Below, piece after piece: positions 9,243 to 16,682 of a DNA stretch of 64,000 nt (positions are counted from its first letter, which is position 1; each line of letters starts with the position of its first letter). The notes beneath the pieces were generated by a model. The model made no database searches and had not been told where the DNA came from. It saw only the letters and a program-made list of their open reading frames with translations. The position numbers and the translations under genes were made by a program. The DNA comes from Clostridium fungisolvens (GTDB lineage: Bacteria; Bacillota; Clostridia; Clostridiales; Clostridiaceae), in NCBI RefSeq assembly GCF_014193895.1, contig NZ_BLZR01000001.1, positions 4,216,001-4,280,000 of the forward strand. Reading direction: 5' to 3'.

Positions 9243-9274
9243 CAATAAAAATAGTACTTTCCCTCCGAAAGACT
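9243..9274 (-). terminator. Short hairpin with T-run directly after the riboswitch
   Basis: On the minus strand AGTCTTTC-GGAGG-GAAAGTACT (one bulged base) is followed by ATTTTTATT. It starts about 15 bases after the conserved 3' end of the cobalamin riboswitch and contains an RBS-like GGAGG in its loop. It fits the position of an expression platform; the alternative is the stronger hairpin at 9090-9133. Confidence 0.5.
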
Positions 9275-9288
9275 TACTTTCCCTCAAT

Positions 9289-9510
9289 TTAGGCAGGTCT
9301 CCTGGCTCGTGCTTCTTTCTCTCCTTAACCTTCCCCTTTTTTATTAGATTAAAGTTCTTACCTTGTTTTCTAATCTTAAGGCTTAACTTTACTTCTATAT
9401 AAGAGTGGTATTCAAAGGTTCGTCTTCACTTACAGTAGCGGGGGCTGCTGCGGATTTTAACCGCATTCCCTTTTCACCTTTCTAAAAATAGTTTCTTGAA
9501 AGGCACCTAA
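9289..9510 (-). promoter_or_regulatory. Cobalamin riboswitch controlling the cbi operon
   Basis: Read on the minus strand, the element runs from GGTGCCTTTCAAG through AAAAGGGAATGCGGTTAAAA, the core CCGCAGCAGCCCCCGCTACT, GTAAGTGAAGACGAACC and ends in GAGCCAGGAGACCTGCC. These are the conserved B12-element blocks in correct order. It lies about 375 bases upstream of cbiK and is followed by two terminator-like hairpins. Adenosylcobalamin binding would be expected to shut off the whole operon. Confidence 0.95.
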
Positions 9511-9620
9511 ATCTGTTATTAACTTGTCAAAATTAGCTTACATTTATATAAGATGTTTGTCAATATATAGATAAGGCAACCTTTTTCAGTGAAAAAATCG
9601 CTGAAGCAACTTTTACAGTA

Positions 9621-9657
9621 AAAAATCCACAGCCAAAAATATCAGCTGTGGATTTTT
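9621..9657. terminator. Bidirectional terminator after the phosphorylase gene
   Basis: A perfect 13-bp stem, AAAAATCCACAGC pairing with GCTGTGGATTTTT, loop of 11 bases, with T-runs on both strands. It lies 29 bp after the stop codon of the minus-strand phosphorylase gene, separating it from the cbi riboswitch promoter region. Confidence 0.85.
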
Positions 9658-9685
9658 AAGATCATCTTCTTATCATATTTGTATT

Positions 9686-12600
9686 TTAAGCCAAGTAAAC
9701 ATCTATACTTCTGAAATCCCCTTGTCTTATCATTTCAGCATAGCGCCCTTCAATTATACCGCCCACTATTTCAAAAGCCTCTTCATCAAAAGTCCTTAAC
9801 TCTAATCTTTCTACCACAGCACCATTATCCCCATAGGTATTTTTGCTGCTCCTATTATGATAGGTAACAATAGTTTTTCCAAGGAACTTAAAGCTAATTT
9901 CATTATTGCTGTTAAACAACCAATGTGGAAGTATAGGTTTTAATTCTAGTTTTAGTTTTCCTTCTTCATATCTAAATACATTTTTACCAGCCATCATCAC
10001 AAACCACATACTTAACATTTCTGAGGTTGATCCAGTAAGTCTTGATACAAAACCTCTTCCATGCACTTCTTCATCTGGGTTTACTGAGCTTGCTATAAAC
10101 GATGAGTTTTCAAGAGTACTTCTTCCATAAACCTTAGGATCTATAAAAGGTATCAATGCAGTCTTTATATCTTCAAAATATTCATCATACAAACCAGCTT
10201 TTAATAGTCCTAGTAGATATTTATATTCCATATGAAGGAATATTGACTCTCTCTCAAGCCAACCAGCAGTGAAGGCTCTAGCTCTTCCTACTTCATGGGT
10301 AGTTTCGTCTAAAGGCTCTGAAGTCTTATACATATTAAGCTTTTCATCATATATCTTACTATTTTTTATCTTATTATAAAGTGATTTTGCCTTATCTATG
10401 TCTTTTAAACTCTTAAGCATTCTAGCTGGACCTTCAAGGAACAATGGTATTGGAACGCATTCAAATTCCTTTACTAAAACATTTTGATATCCATTTACAG
10501 GATTCTTCTTGCCTTCTAATATCTCATATTCTTTAGCTTCATAAGTTATATAGGTAGGATATATACCCTTTCCTAATTCCAAAGCTTTTTCAAGTCCTTC
10601 ATTAAGCTTAGTTCTAAATTTGTTAAATATCTCTAGTATTTCTTTACTTGTTAATTCTTTCTCTTTTCCATCTATTCCAAATCTTATTTTTTCTCTATAG
10701 GCTTCTTTTAAATAAGATATCTTGTCCCAATATTCAAATTGGCCTATTTCCCCATTATTTTTTCTATTTAAAACAGCGTCAACATCTGTGATCAGTTCAA
10801 ATAATTCTGTATGAATTGGAACTGACTTATCAAACTTCTCTGAGGCATCTATTATAAAGTTCAAAACTCTAACTAATTCCGCCGATTCATTTATACTAGA
10901 CCCAAATATTCCAGGCAATCCATTCATAGCATCATTCCAGCCTGGCTTATTGGCTTCCATCTCAATGCCCATTCCCATTGGATCAAGATTTACAAATTTA
11001 TTTAAAGCAAGAGAAATAAGCTTTGCATATAAATTTGTTTCGTATATATCCCCAGCACCATTGTCCTTTTTAAGCCAATTAGTATCAGTTAGCTTTATAT
11101 TAAGCTTATGGCATTTTTCTTCATCTTCTAAAATAGCTCCATATTGACGAACCTTACCATTAGTAATTACATATTTATCGCTTCTTGGCAGTACTCTTAC
11201 TGGACTATCAAAAAATCTATAGTCTTTGGTCTCAAATAAAAACTTTTCTAACTTATCTGGATATATATTTAAATAGTTATCTATAAGATCCATGTTATAA
11301 GTCCAGTGATCTGTCCAATATCCTTCTCCAAATTCAGCCTCAAAGCCTTGCGTAGAGTATTGTAAAACTCGTTCAACAAGCTCCTCGTAAGAACACTTTA
11401 TAATTACATTATTGTCAGCTATATAGTTAATAAGCTTACCTGGAGTGAATTTACCCATTAATATATTTTTTACATTGTTATCTTCTTCATTAAATAATTC
11501 GAATACTTCATCAAACTTTTCTTTATCAAAGGTAAACTCTGATCCTTTTACTGATAAAGGATTGTATCCATCTGCTTGAATCAAATCCATAAATTGTTTA
11601 ACATTAAATTCTTGAACTTCTGGGTTTATTAAAACATCATTTCTACGATTTTGATTAACATCTCTAAAGTTACCATTACCTTGAGAATAGTATGCAGGCT
11701 CTATAGAGAAGAAATTATATTCTCTTTCAAGATCTCCATGTTTTCTTGAGTATACATGGTAAACATGATTTTTTCCGTTACCTTTAAATACTAATGGATA
11801 TCCGCCTCTAAGAACATTATCCATGTAACATTGACTTATATATTGATCAAAGAGATGATTTCCTGTTTCTGTATAAGTATTATCAACTAAGTCTTCAATT
11901 AACTTTCTTGCTTCATCTTCTTTTATTTCTACATATGCCACATTAAATCTATCTTTTATAGAATTTATAAGTTCAACACTAGCAATATGGCCATAAATGC
12001 TGCATAAAGTAAACTTTTTAGTAAGTCTCACAGCTTTTCCTGAGAAGCCTCCTGAAACCTTGTTCTGAGGTACTTGCTTCTTAGAATATATGTCCTCTAA
12101 GTCATTGTCTTCAAATCCGAAAGGTCTAATAAGTGATGTATTACATCCAAAAATTAAATCCATATCTATTATAGGGCTTATCAACTGATTATCTTCACTA
12201 GAGAATGATAAGAAGAAATTTCCCTTATTAACCTCACCCACTTCTGCTGAATCATTTGTAGTGGCTCTAACCTTATAGTAAGCTATATTATTTTCTAGAT
12301 TAAAGACATCAAACCATGATTTCATAAGGTTTGCCATCGCTTGATAGTCGGCATTAGTTATTCCATATGGAAGAACCTGAGTTAATCCATCTAATATCTC
12401 TATGAACTTTTCAGTGTTGTCTAAGTTTTCAACATCAACTTTTCTAATTAGCCCTGCATAACTTTCTTTAGGCACAGTGAAGTAAGTAACAGTAACCTTA
12501 ATATTTAAAGTCTTATTTATTTCTTCTACCTTAAGTATATTCTTCTCTATTAGCATCCTTCTTTTTGTATCATCTTTTGATGAAGAAGAAAATATTTCAT

Positions 12601-12871
12601 GTACTTCCCCATTATATTTTATAAAAGTCCTAAACCCTTGCAATTCAATATTCTTGTACATTAAATGCGCTGGAAAGAACTCCATTATTGTACTATTTTT
12701 ATCCTTTACTCCAAAGCTTCCAAGTCCTTGTCCACGATTTACATAGTATGCCCACATTGGGATACCATCTACACCTGCAACACCTGGAAGAAAACTAGAG
12801 AAAGTTTTTGCTTTATCATAATCTTTTATTATAAATTGATTATCTACATTAAAAATATATTCTACTGCCAT
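9686..12871 (-). CDS. Clan GH-Q glucan/oligosaccharide phosphorylase (GH94/GH149/GH161-like)
   Basis: A large cytoplasmic protein (1061 residues from the chosen start, no signal peptide) resembling the beta-glucan and cellobiose phosphorylases. The N-terminal part has SSFLPGVAGVDGIPMWAYY and NRGQGLGSFGVKDK, the beta-sandwich region of long phosphorylases of this type. The block KPGWNDAMNGLPGIFGSS near residue 650 carries the WND motif whose Asp is the usual general acid. Such enzymes split beta-glucans with phosphate to give glucose 1-phosphate. The length (about 1060-1100) suits GH149/GH161 beta-1,3-glucan phosphorylases or GH94 beta-1,2-oligoglucan phosphorylase better than the roughly 810-residue cellobiose phosphorylase; I cannot choose the linkage. 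The start at 12871 (MAVEYIF) has AAAGG upstream; an ATG at 12892 lacks an RBS. It follows a GH30 gene, separated by a family A element. Confidence 0.75.
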   Translation of the reverse strand: MAVEYIFNVDNQFIIKDYDKAKTFSSFLPGVAGVDGIPMWAYYVNRGQGLGSFGVKDKNSTIMEFFPAHLMYKNIELQGFRTFIKYNGEVHEIFSSSSKDDTKRRMLIEKNILKVEEINKTLNIKVTVTYFTVPKESYAGLIRKVDVENLDNTEKFIEILDGLTQVLPYGITNADYQAMANLMKSWFDVFNLENNIAYYKVRATTNDSAEVGEVNKGNFFLSFSSEDNQLISPIIDMDLIFGCNTSLIRPFGFEDNDLEDIYSKKQVPQNKVSGGFSGKAVRLTKKFTLCSIYGHIASVELINSIKDRFNVAYVEIKEDEARKLIEDLVDNTYTETGNHLFDQYISQCYMDNVLRGGYPLVFKGNGKNHVYHVYSRKHGDLEREYNFFSIEPAYYSQGNGNFRDVNQNRRNDVLINPEVQEFNVKQFMDLIQADGYNPLSVKGSEFTFDKEKFDEVFELFNEEDNNVKNILMGKFTPGKLINYIADNNVIIKCSYEELVERVLQYSTQGFEAEFGEGYWTDHWTYNMDLIDNYLNIYPDKLEKFLFETKDYRFFDSPVRVLPRSDKYVITNGKVRQYGAILEDEEKCHKLNIKLTDTNWLKKDNGAGDIYETNLYAKLISLALNKFVNLDPMGMGIEMEANKPGWNDAMNGLPGIFGSSINESAELVRVLNFIIDASEKFDKSVPIHTELFELITDVDAVLNRKNNGEIGQFEYWDKISYLKEAYREKIRFGIDGKEKELTSKEILEIFNKFRTKLNEGLEKALELGKGIYPTYITYEAKEYEILEGKKNPVNGYQNVLVKEFECVPIPLFLEGPARMLKSLKDIDKAKSLYNKIKNSKIYDEKLNMYKTSEPLDETTHEVGRARAFTAGWLERESIFLHMEYKYLLGLLKAGLYDEYFEDIKTALIPFIDPKVYGRSTLENSSFIASSVNPDEEVHGRGFVSRLTGSTSEMLSMWFVMMAGKNVFRYEEGKLKLELKPILPHWLFNSNNEISFKFLGKTIVTYHNRSSKNTYGDNGAVVERLELRTFDEEAFEIVGGIIEGRYAEMIRQGDFRSIDVYLA

Positions 12872-12921
12872 ATCTTCACTACCTTTCACCATTATAAATC
12901 AATACATTAATCTCATAGAAA

Positions 12922-13013
12922 GATGTACCAATTCACCTTTCAACATTTTCAAAACTTTAAATATTCTTAGGAGCGATCTTGAAAATATAAATTCAGATGT
13001 GAAATGGTACATC
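12922..13013. repeat. Family A palindromic element, copy 3 (divergent)
   Basis: 92 bp with terminal repeats GATGTACCAATTCAC and GTGAAATGGTACATC. The ends match the family but the interior differs: the usual CTCTCAC/GTGAGAG stem is replaced by unrelated sequence, with AAGATCGCTCC as the nearest thing to an inner arm. It lies between the GH30 gene and the phosphorylase gene, both on the minus strand. Confidence 0.7.
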
Positions 13014-13063
13014 TTTAAATTTAGACACTGTTAAAATACCATGTTAAAATTATTAAACTTAGC

Positions 13064-14398
13064 TTAAACAATAAATGTAGCTATGGAATGTGCGTCTAAA
13101 ACATAATTAGCATATTCTCCATCAGCTTCTATATCAAAACTTTCTGCATTATCGCTTTCATTCATAACAATTAGTGCTATGGATCCATCTTCATTTAGAA
13201 AAGCAACTTGCTGAAGATTTGAAGCACCATCAATAACACTATCAATTCTTACAGCACCTGGCTTAACATACTTACTAAAATGTCCTATATAATAGTAAGA
13301 ACTGTTATAATGAACTTCTTGAGTCTTAGTGTCTGCAACTATAGGTGCATCACAAAGATTTCCAACATGGTTTGGCCCACCAGTTTCGTCAAGAATTAGA
13401 TTCCAATCAATCCAGCCTTCCTGCCAATTTCTAAAGTCACCTATCATATTTCTTCCATACCTTTCACCAGTTAACCAAGAACCTAGGTGTAGTCCACCTT
13501 CTTGACAACCTTCTGTGAATAAAATATGTTTGTCAGGATATTTATCATGAAGCTTTGAAAGATTCTCAAATTCCTCTGAAACATACCAGTGGTTTCCTGT
13601 ACCATAAACATATTTTGCTGCCTCAGGATCAGATAAAACAGTATCTGCTCTTTCGAATAAAATATCTCTGTTATGATCCCATATATATATTTTTACATCT
13701 GAAAGACCTTCTCTCTCTAAAGTTGGTCCTAGATGATTCTTTAAGAAGTCTCTTTCTTCTTCAGCTGAATATAGACAGGAATCCCATACCTGCAAAGCAG
13801 CTGGTTCATTCTGAACAGTTATAGCCCAAATATCGAAGCCTTCTTTTCTCATAGCTTTAATATATTTAGCATAATAATTTGCCCAAGCTTCATTGTACTC
13901 AGGAAGTAAAGTTCCCCCATGATTCATCTCACCATTTGATTTCATCCAACCTGGAGGGCTCCATGGAGATGCAAGAAGTAGGATTTCACCATCCCTAGTT
14001 TTTCTTGCTGCATCTATAAAAGGTAATACCCATTGCTTTTCATGGCTTATATCAAAAGTTTTTAATTCAACATCATTTTCTTCTACATACGTATAATTTC
14101 CAAGAGAAAAGTCACAGCTGTGTATGTGAACTCTTCCGATCGAGTAAGCTAGTCCATCAACTTGATCAAAGTATTTCTTTACTATCTCTGCTCTTTTTTC
14201 TTCATCCATTCTAGCTAATGTATAAGCTGCCGATTCAGTAAACGCTCCACCAAATCCAACTATTTTCTGATACTTTTTATTTCTATCAATTTTCAAAGTA
14301 TTATCTGATGATTTTTGTCCATTAAATCCAATTGAATCTTTTTCAGTTAATCTGTCTGCTGTATCTTTTGATGTCTTAATTATTCTTATTTTCCCCAT
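13064..14398 (-). CDS. Cytoplasmic GH30 family beta-glycosidase
   Basis: A 444-residue GH30 (clan GH-A) glycoside hydrolase. Family blocks are GFGGAFTESAAYTLARM near residue 48, SPWSPPGWMKSNGEM near residue 144, the acid/base Glu198 in ITVQNEPAAL and the nucleophile Glu296 in LFTEGCQEGG. The C-terminal beta-sandwich includes VALIVMNESDN-like sequence. There is no signal peptide, so the substrate must be imported. GH30 members act on beta-1,6-glucan, glucosylceramide, beta-glucosides or beta-xylosides; the subfamily is not decided here. GAGGTG precedes the ATG. The neighbouring phosphorylase and PTS genes suggest degradation of imported short beta-glucans. Confidence 0.88.
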   Translation of the reverse strand: MGKIRIIKTSKDTADRLTEKDSIGFNGQKSSDNTLKIDRNKKYQKIVGFGGAFTESAAYTLARMDEEKRAEIVKKYFDQVDGLAYSIGRVHIHSCDFSLGNYTYVEENDVELKTFDISHEKQWVLPFIDAARKTRDGEILLLASPWSPPGWMKSNGEMNHGGTLLPEYNEAWANYYAKYIKAMRKEGFDIWAITVQNEPAALQVWDSCLYSAEEERDFLKNHLGPTLEREGLSDVKIYIWDHNRDILFERADTVLSDPEAAKYVYGTGNHWYVSEEFENLSKLHDKYPDKHILFTEGCQEGGLHLGSWLTGERYGRNMIGDFRNWQEGWIDWNLILDETGGPNHVGNLCDAPIVADTKTQEVHYNSSYYYIGHFSKYVKPGAVRIDSVIDGASNLQQVAFLNEDGSIALIVMNESDNAESFDIEADGEYANYVLDAHSIATFIV

Positions 14399-14435
14399 CT
14401 CTACACCTCAACTATTCTTTTCCATAGGTTTCTAA

Positions 14436-14531
14436 GATGTAACACTTCGAACCGGAATCTATTTTTAAAACTCTCACAGCTTCTGGTGAGAGAATTTAAA
14501 AATAATAAATTTTGTTGCGAAGTGGTGCATC
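14436..14531. repeat. Family A palindromic element, copy 4
   Basis: 96 bp from GATGTAACACTTCGAA to TTGCGAAGTGGTGCATC with inner arms CTCTCAC and GTGAGAG. It is inverted relative to copies 1 and 2, judging by the order of the A-rich and T-rich arms. It lies upstream of the GH30 gene, between it and the PTS genes. One terminal pair is a mismatch (GTAAC against GTGC). Confidence 0.85.
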
Positions 14532-14671
14532 CAAAATTTTAAATGTATAGCTTTACACTTAATATGGTATAATTTATGCTATTCATGGTAAAGGGGTGTT
14601 TTTTTGGTTATAGAGTTGATTTTTTAGATATTTTACATAAACATAAAATTTTATACTTTTCTAGACAGTAA

Positions 14672-14728
14672 AATAAAGGAGGGTAAAGAAAACTACCTTA
14701 TAGTGTAATTTCCCTTCCCTCTTTAACT
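14672..14728. terminator. Terminator-like hairpin after PTS EIIB
   Basis: On the minus strand TAAAGAGGGAAGGGAAA pairs imperfectly with TTTCTTTACCCTCCTTTA, followed by TTTTA. It lies about 25 bp after the EIIB stop codon and before the GH30 gene, suggesting that the PTS genes and the GH30-phosphorylase pair can be separate transcripts. The 350-bp region 14399-14748 holds only this and the family A copy. Confidence 0.6.
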
Positions 14729-14748
14729 TGAAACTTCTGTCCTTTAGA

Positions 14749-15060
14749 TTATGAATTTAGTATCTTTAGAGCTTCTTGAATAATTTTTGTAGCATTTTTT
14801 ATTACTGGTTGTGCTTCGCATCTATATATAGGCTTACCTTTAAACCTACTTTCTTCTTTTACTGCTACATCCACTGCAAGTATAACGAGATCTGCAGCTA
14901 CTACCTCCTTGGCACTTATCTTATTTTCGATACCTATAGAACCTTGAGTTTCAACCTTTATAATATGCCCCATCTTTTTTGCTGCTTTTTCCAAAGCTTC
15001 CGCTGCCATATATGTGTGAGCAATGCCTGTCGGACAGGCTGTTACAGCTACTATTTTCAT
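14749..15060 (-). CDS. PTS system EIIB component, fructose family
   Basis: A 103-residue stand-alone EIIB of the fructose/mannitol superfamily. It starts MKIVAVTACPTGIAHTYMAA, where Cys9 in the CPTGIAHT loop is the phosphorylation site. It passes phosphate from EIIA to the sugar carried by EIIC. AGAGGGA precedes the ATG. It follows the EIIC gene by 48 bp. Separate A, B and C proteins are less common than FruA-type fusions but occur in Firmicutes. The sugar is unknown; the neighbouring GH30 and phosphorylase genes suggest a beta-glucan-derived or other oligosaccharide substrate. Confidence 0.93.
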   Translation of the reverse strand: MKIVAVTACPTGIAHTYMAAEALEKAAKKMGHIIKVETQGSIGIENKISAKEVVAADLVILAVDVAVKEESRFKGKPIYRCEAQPVIKNATKIIQEALKILNS

Positions 15061-15108
15061 TTTATCCCTCTTTTCCTTTTCACCTTGCTTGCTTATATAA
15101 TAATGTAT

Positions 15109-16158
15109 TTACATTCCTTCACTATCTTCTTCTAATTCTTCAGTAGCAGGTACTGGCTTCTTTAAAATATTTATCATTAAAACAGTTACAGCTATTCCAA
15201 CTAAAACAGAAATTATAAAGCCCAAAGGATTATCAACAACAGGAAGTACTATAGGGCCTCCATGTGGAGCATGATCTCCTACTTTAAGAAGTGCTGCTAA
15301 ACCTGCACCTATTGAAGATCCAACCATAATTGAAGGTATAACCCTTAGCGGATCACCAGCGGCAAAAGGTATAGCTCCTTCAGTGATTCCAATTAGACCC
15401 ATAGCGATAGCACCTTTACCAGCCTCTTGTTCTGTTTTCGAATACTTTTTAGGAGCAACCAATGATGCGATACCCATAGCTAATGGTGGTACACATATTG
15501 CTACAGCAACAGGTCCCATTACTGTAAATATATTCTCTTGAATCATTGCTGAACCAAACATAAAGGCAACCTTATTTACCGGTCCTCCCATATCAAATGC
15601 AATCATTGCTCCCATAATAAGTGCTAGTAAAACAGCACTTCCAGAACTCATTGACTTTAGACCGCCAGTCATTGAAGTCATTAGTGCACTTATAGGTCCT
15701 CCAAGGACATAAAGCATAAGTAGTCCAACTGTGATACTAGTTAACAGTGGTATAATGAATATCGGCATTATAGGCCTTAAACTCTTAGGAATCTTCCAGC
15801 TCTTTATCCATCTTGCAATGTAACCTGCAAGTAAACCACCTATTATACCGCCTAGGAATCCTGCCTTTACATCATTGGCAAGAACTCCGGCTACAAGACC
15901 TGGTGCGATACCTGGCCTATCAGCTATACCATAAGCGATAAACCCTGCCAGTACTGGAACCATTAGGGAGAATGCATCACTTCCGATTTGCATTAACTTT
16001 TTCAAGAAATCATTATCAACTACAGCGCCTTGACCGGCTTTGACACCGCTTAGCATAATAGAAAAAGCAATAAGGACACCACCTATAACAACTATAGGTA
16101 TCATGTAAGAAACACCTGTCATAAGATATTCTCTAAGCCTTTTTAGTTCTTCTTTCAT
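15109..16158 (-). CDS. PTS system EIIC permease component, fructose family
   Basis: A 349-residue integral membrane sugar permease. About eight to ten hydrophobic segments are visible, starting with SYMIPIVVIGGVLIAFSIML. The family motifs GPVNKVAFMFG near residue 190 and GITEGAIPFAAGDPLRVIPS near residues 258-277 identify it as a fructose-type EIIC; the ITEGAIPF loop takes part in sugar binding. GGAGGTA lies at a good distance from the ATG. The gene sits between EIIA and EIIB genes in one operon with the PRD regulator. The substrate cannot be told from the sequence. Confidence 0.93.
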   Translation of the reverse strand: MKEELKRLREYLMTGVSYMIPIVVIGGVLIAFSIMLSGVKAGQGAVVDNDFLKKLMQIGSDAFSLMVPVLAGFIAYGIADRPGIAPGLVAGVLANDVKAGFLGGIIGGLLAGYIARWIKSWKIPKSLRPIMPIFIIPLLTSITVGLLMLYVLGGPISALMTSMTGGLKSMSSGSAVLLALIMGAMIAFDMGGPVNKVAFMFGSAMIQENIFTVMGPVAVAICVPPLAMGIASLVAPKKYSKTEQEAGKGAIAMGLIGITEGAIPFAAGDPLRVIPSIMVGSSIGAGLAALLKVGDHAPHGGPIVLPVVDNPLGFIISVLVGIAVTVLMINILKKPVPATEELEEDSEGM

Positions 16159-16232
16159 TTAATATACCTCCATTTTCAATTTTTTGAAAACCTTTGACTT
16201 TTCTACATTTACAAGAACCATGTCCATCAAAT

Positions 16233-16682
16233 TTATGACGCTTCGATACTGCGTAAAATATAATAGACCTCTTCTTCAGTAGTTGCATTTCGCAATAATC
16301 TTACAAAATCTTCGTCCATAAGTTTTCTTGACAATTGAGCAAGTATCTTAAGATGTAGATTCTCTTTGTTTCTCTCCGGCACTCCTAGCAAGAATATTAA
16401 GTCAACTCTTTCACTGTCCATAGACTCCCAATCAATGCCGTTTTTTAATTTTGCGAATACTATCAAAGCCTCTTTCACAGTTTCTGATTTTCCATGGGGT
16501 ATAGCAATACCATTACCAACACCTGTTGAAATTTCCTCTTCTCGTTCCAGTACACATTTTAAAAAATCTTCTTTTGAAATTATCCTGGCTTCCTTATAGG
16601 CTAGATTAATCATCTTTTTAATAACCTCTGTTTTACACTTTGCATCCAAATCAAGCACTATAAGATTTCTATTTATCAGCAT
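16233..16682 (-). CDS. PTS system EIIA component, fructose/mannitol family
   Basis: A 149-residue EIIA (PTS_EIIA type 2). The active-site His63 lies in GNGIAIPHGKSE, the position typical of the family, and it takes phosphate from HPr. The start is placed at MLINRNLIV (16682) because GGAGG lies 7 bases upstream; an earlier in-frame ATG at 16700 has no such site. The gene overlaps the end of the regulator gene by 14 bp, implying translational coupling. Confidence 0.92.
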   Translation of the reverse strand: MLINRNLIVLDLDAKCKTEVIKKMINLAYKEARIISKEDFLKCVLEREEEISTGVGNGIAIPHGKSETVKEALIVFAKLKNGIDWESMDSERVDLIFLLGVPERNKENLHLKILAQLSRKLMDEDFVRLLRNATTEEEVYYILRSIEAS

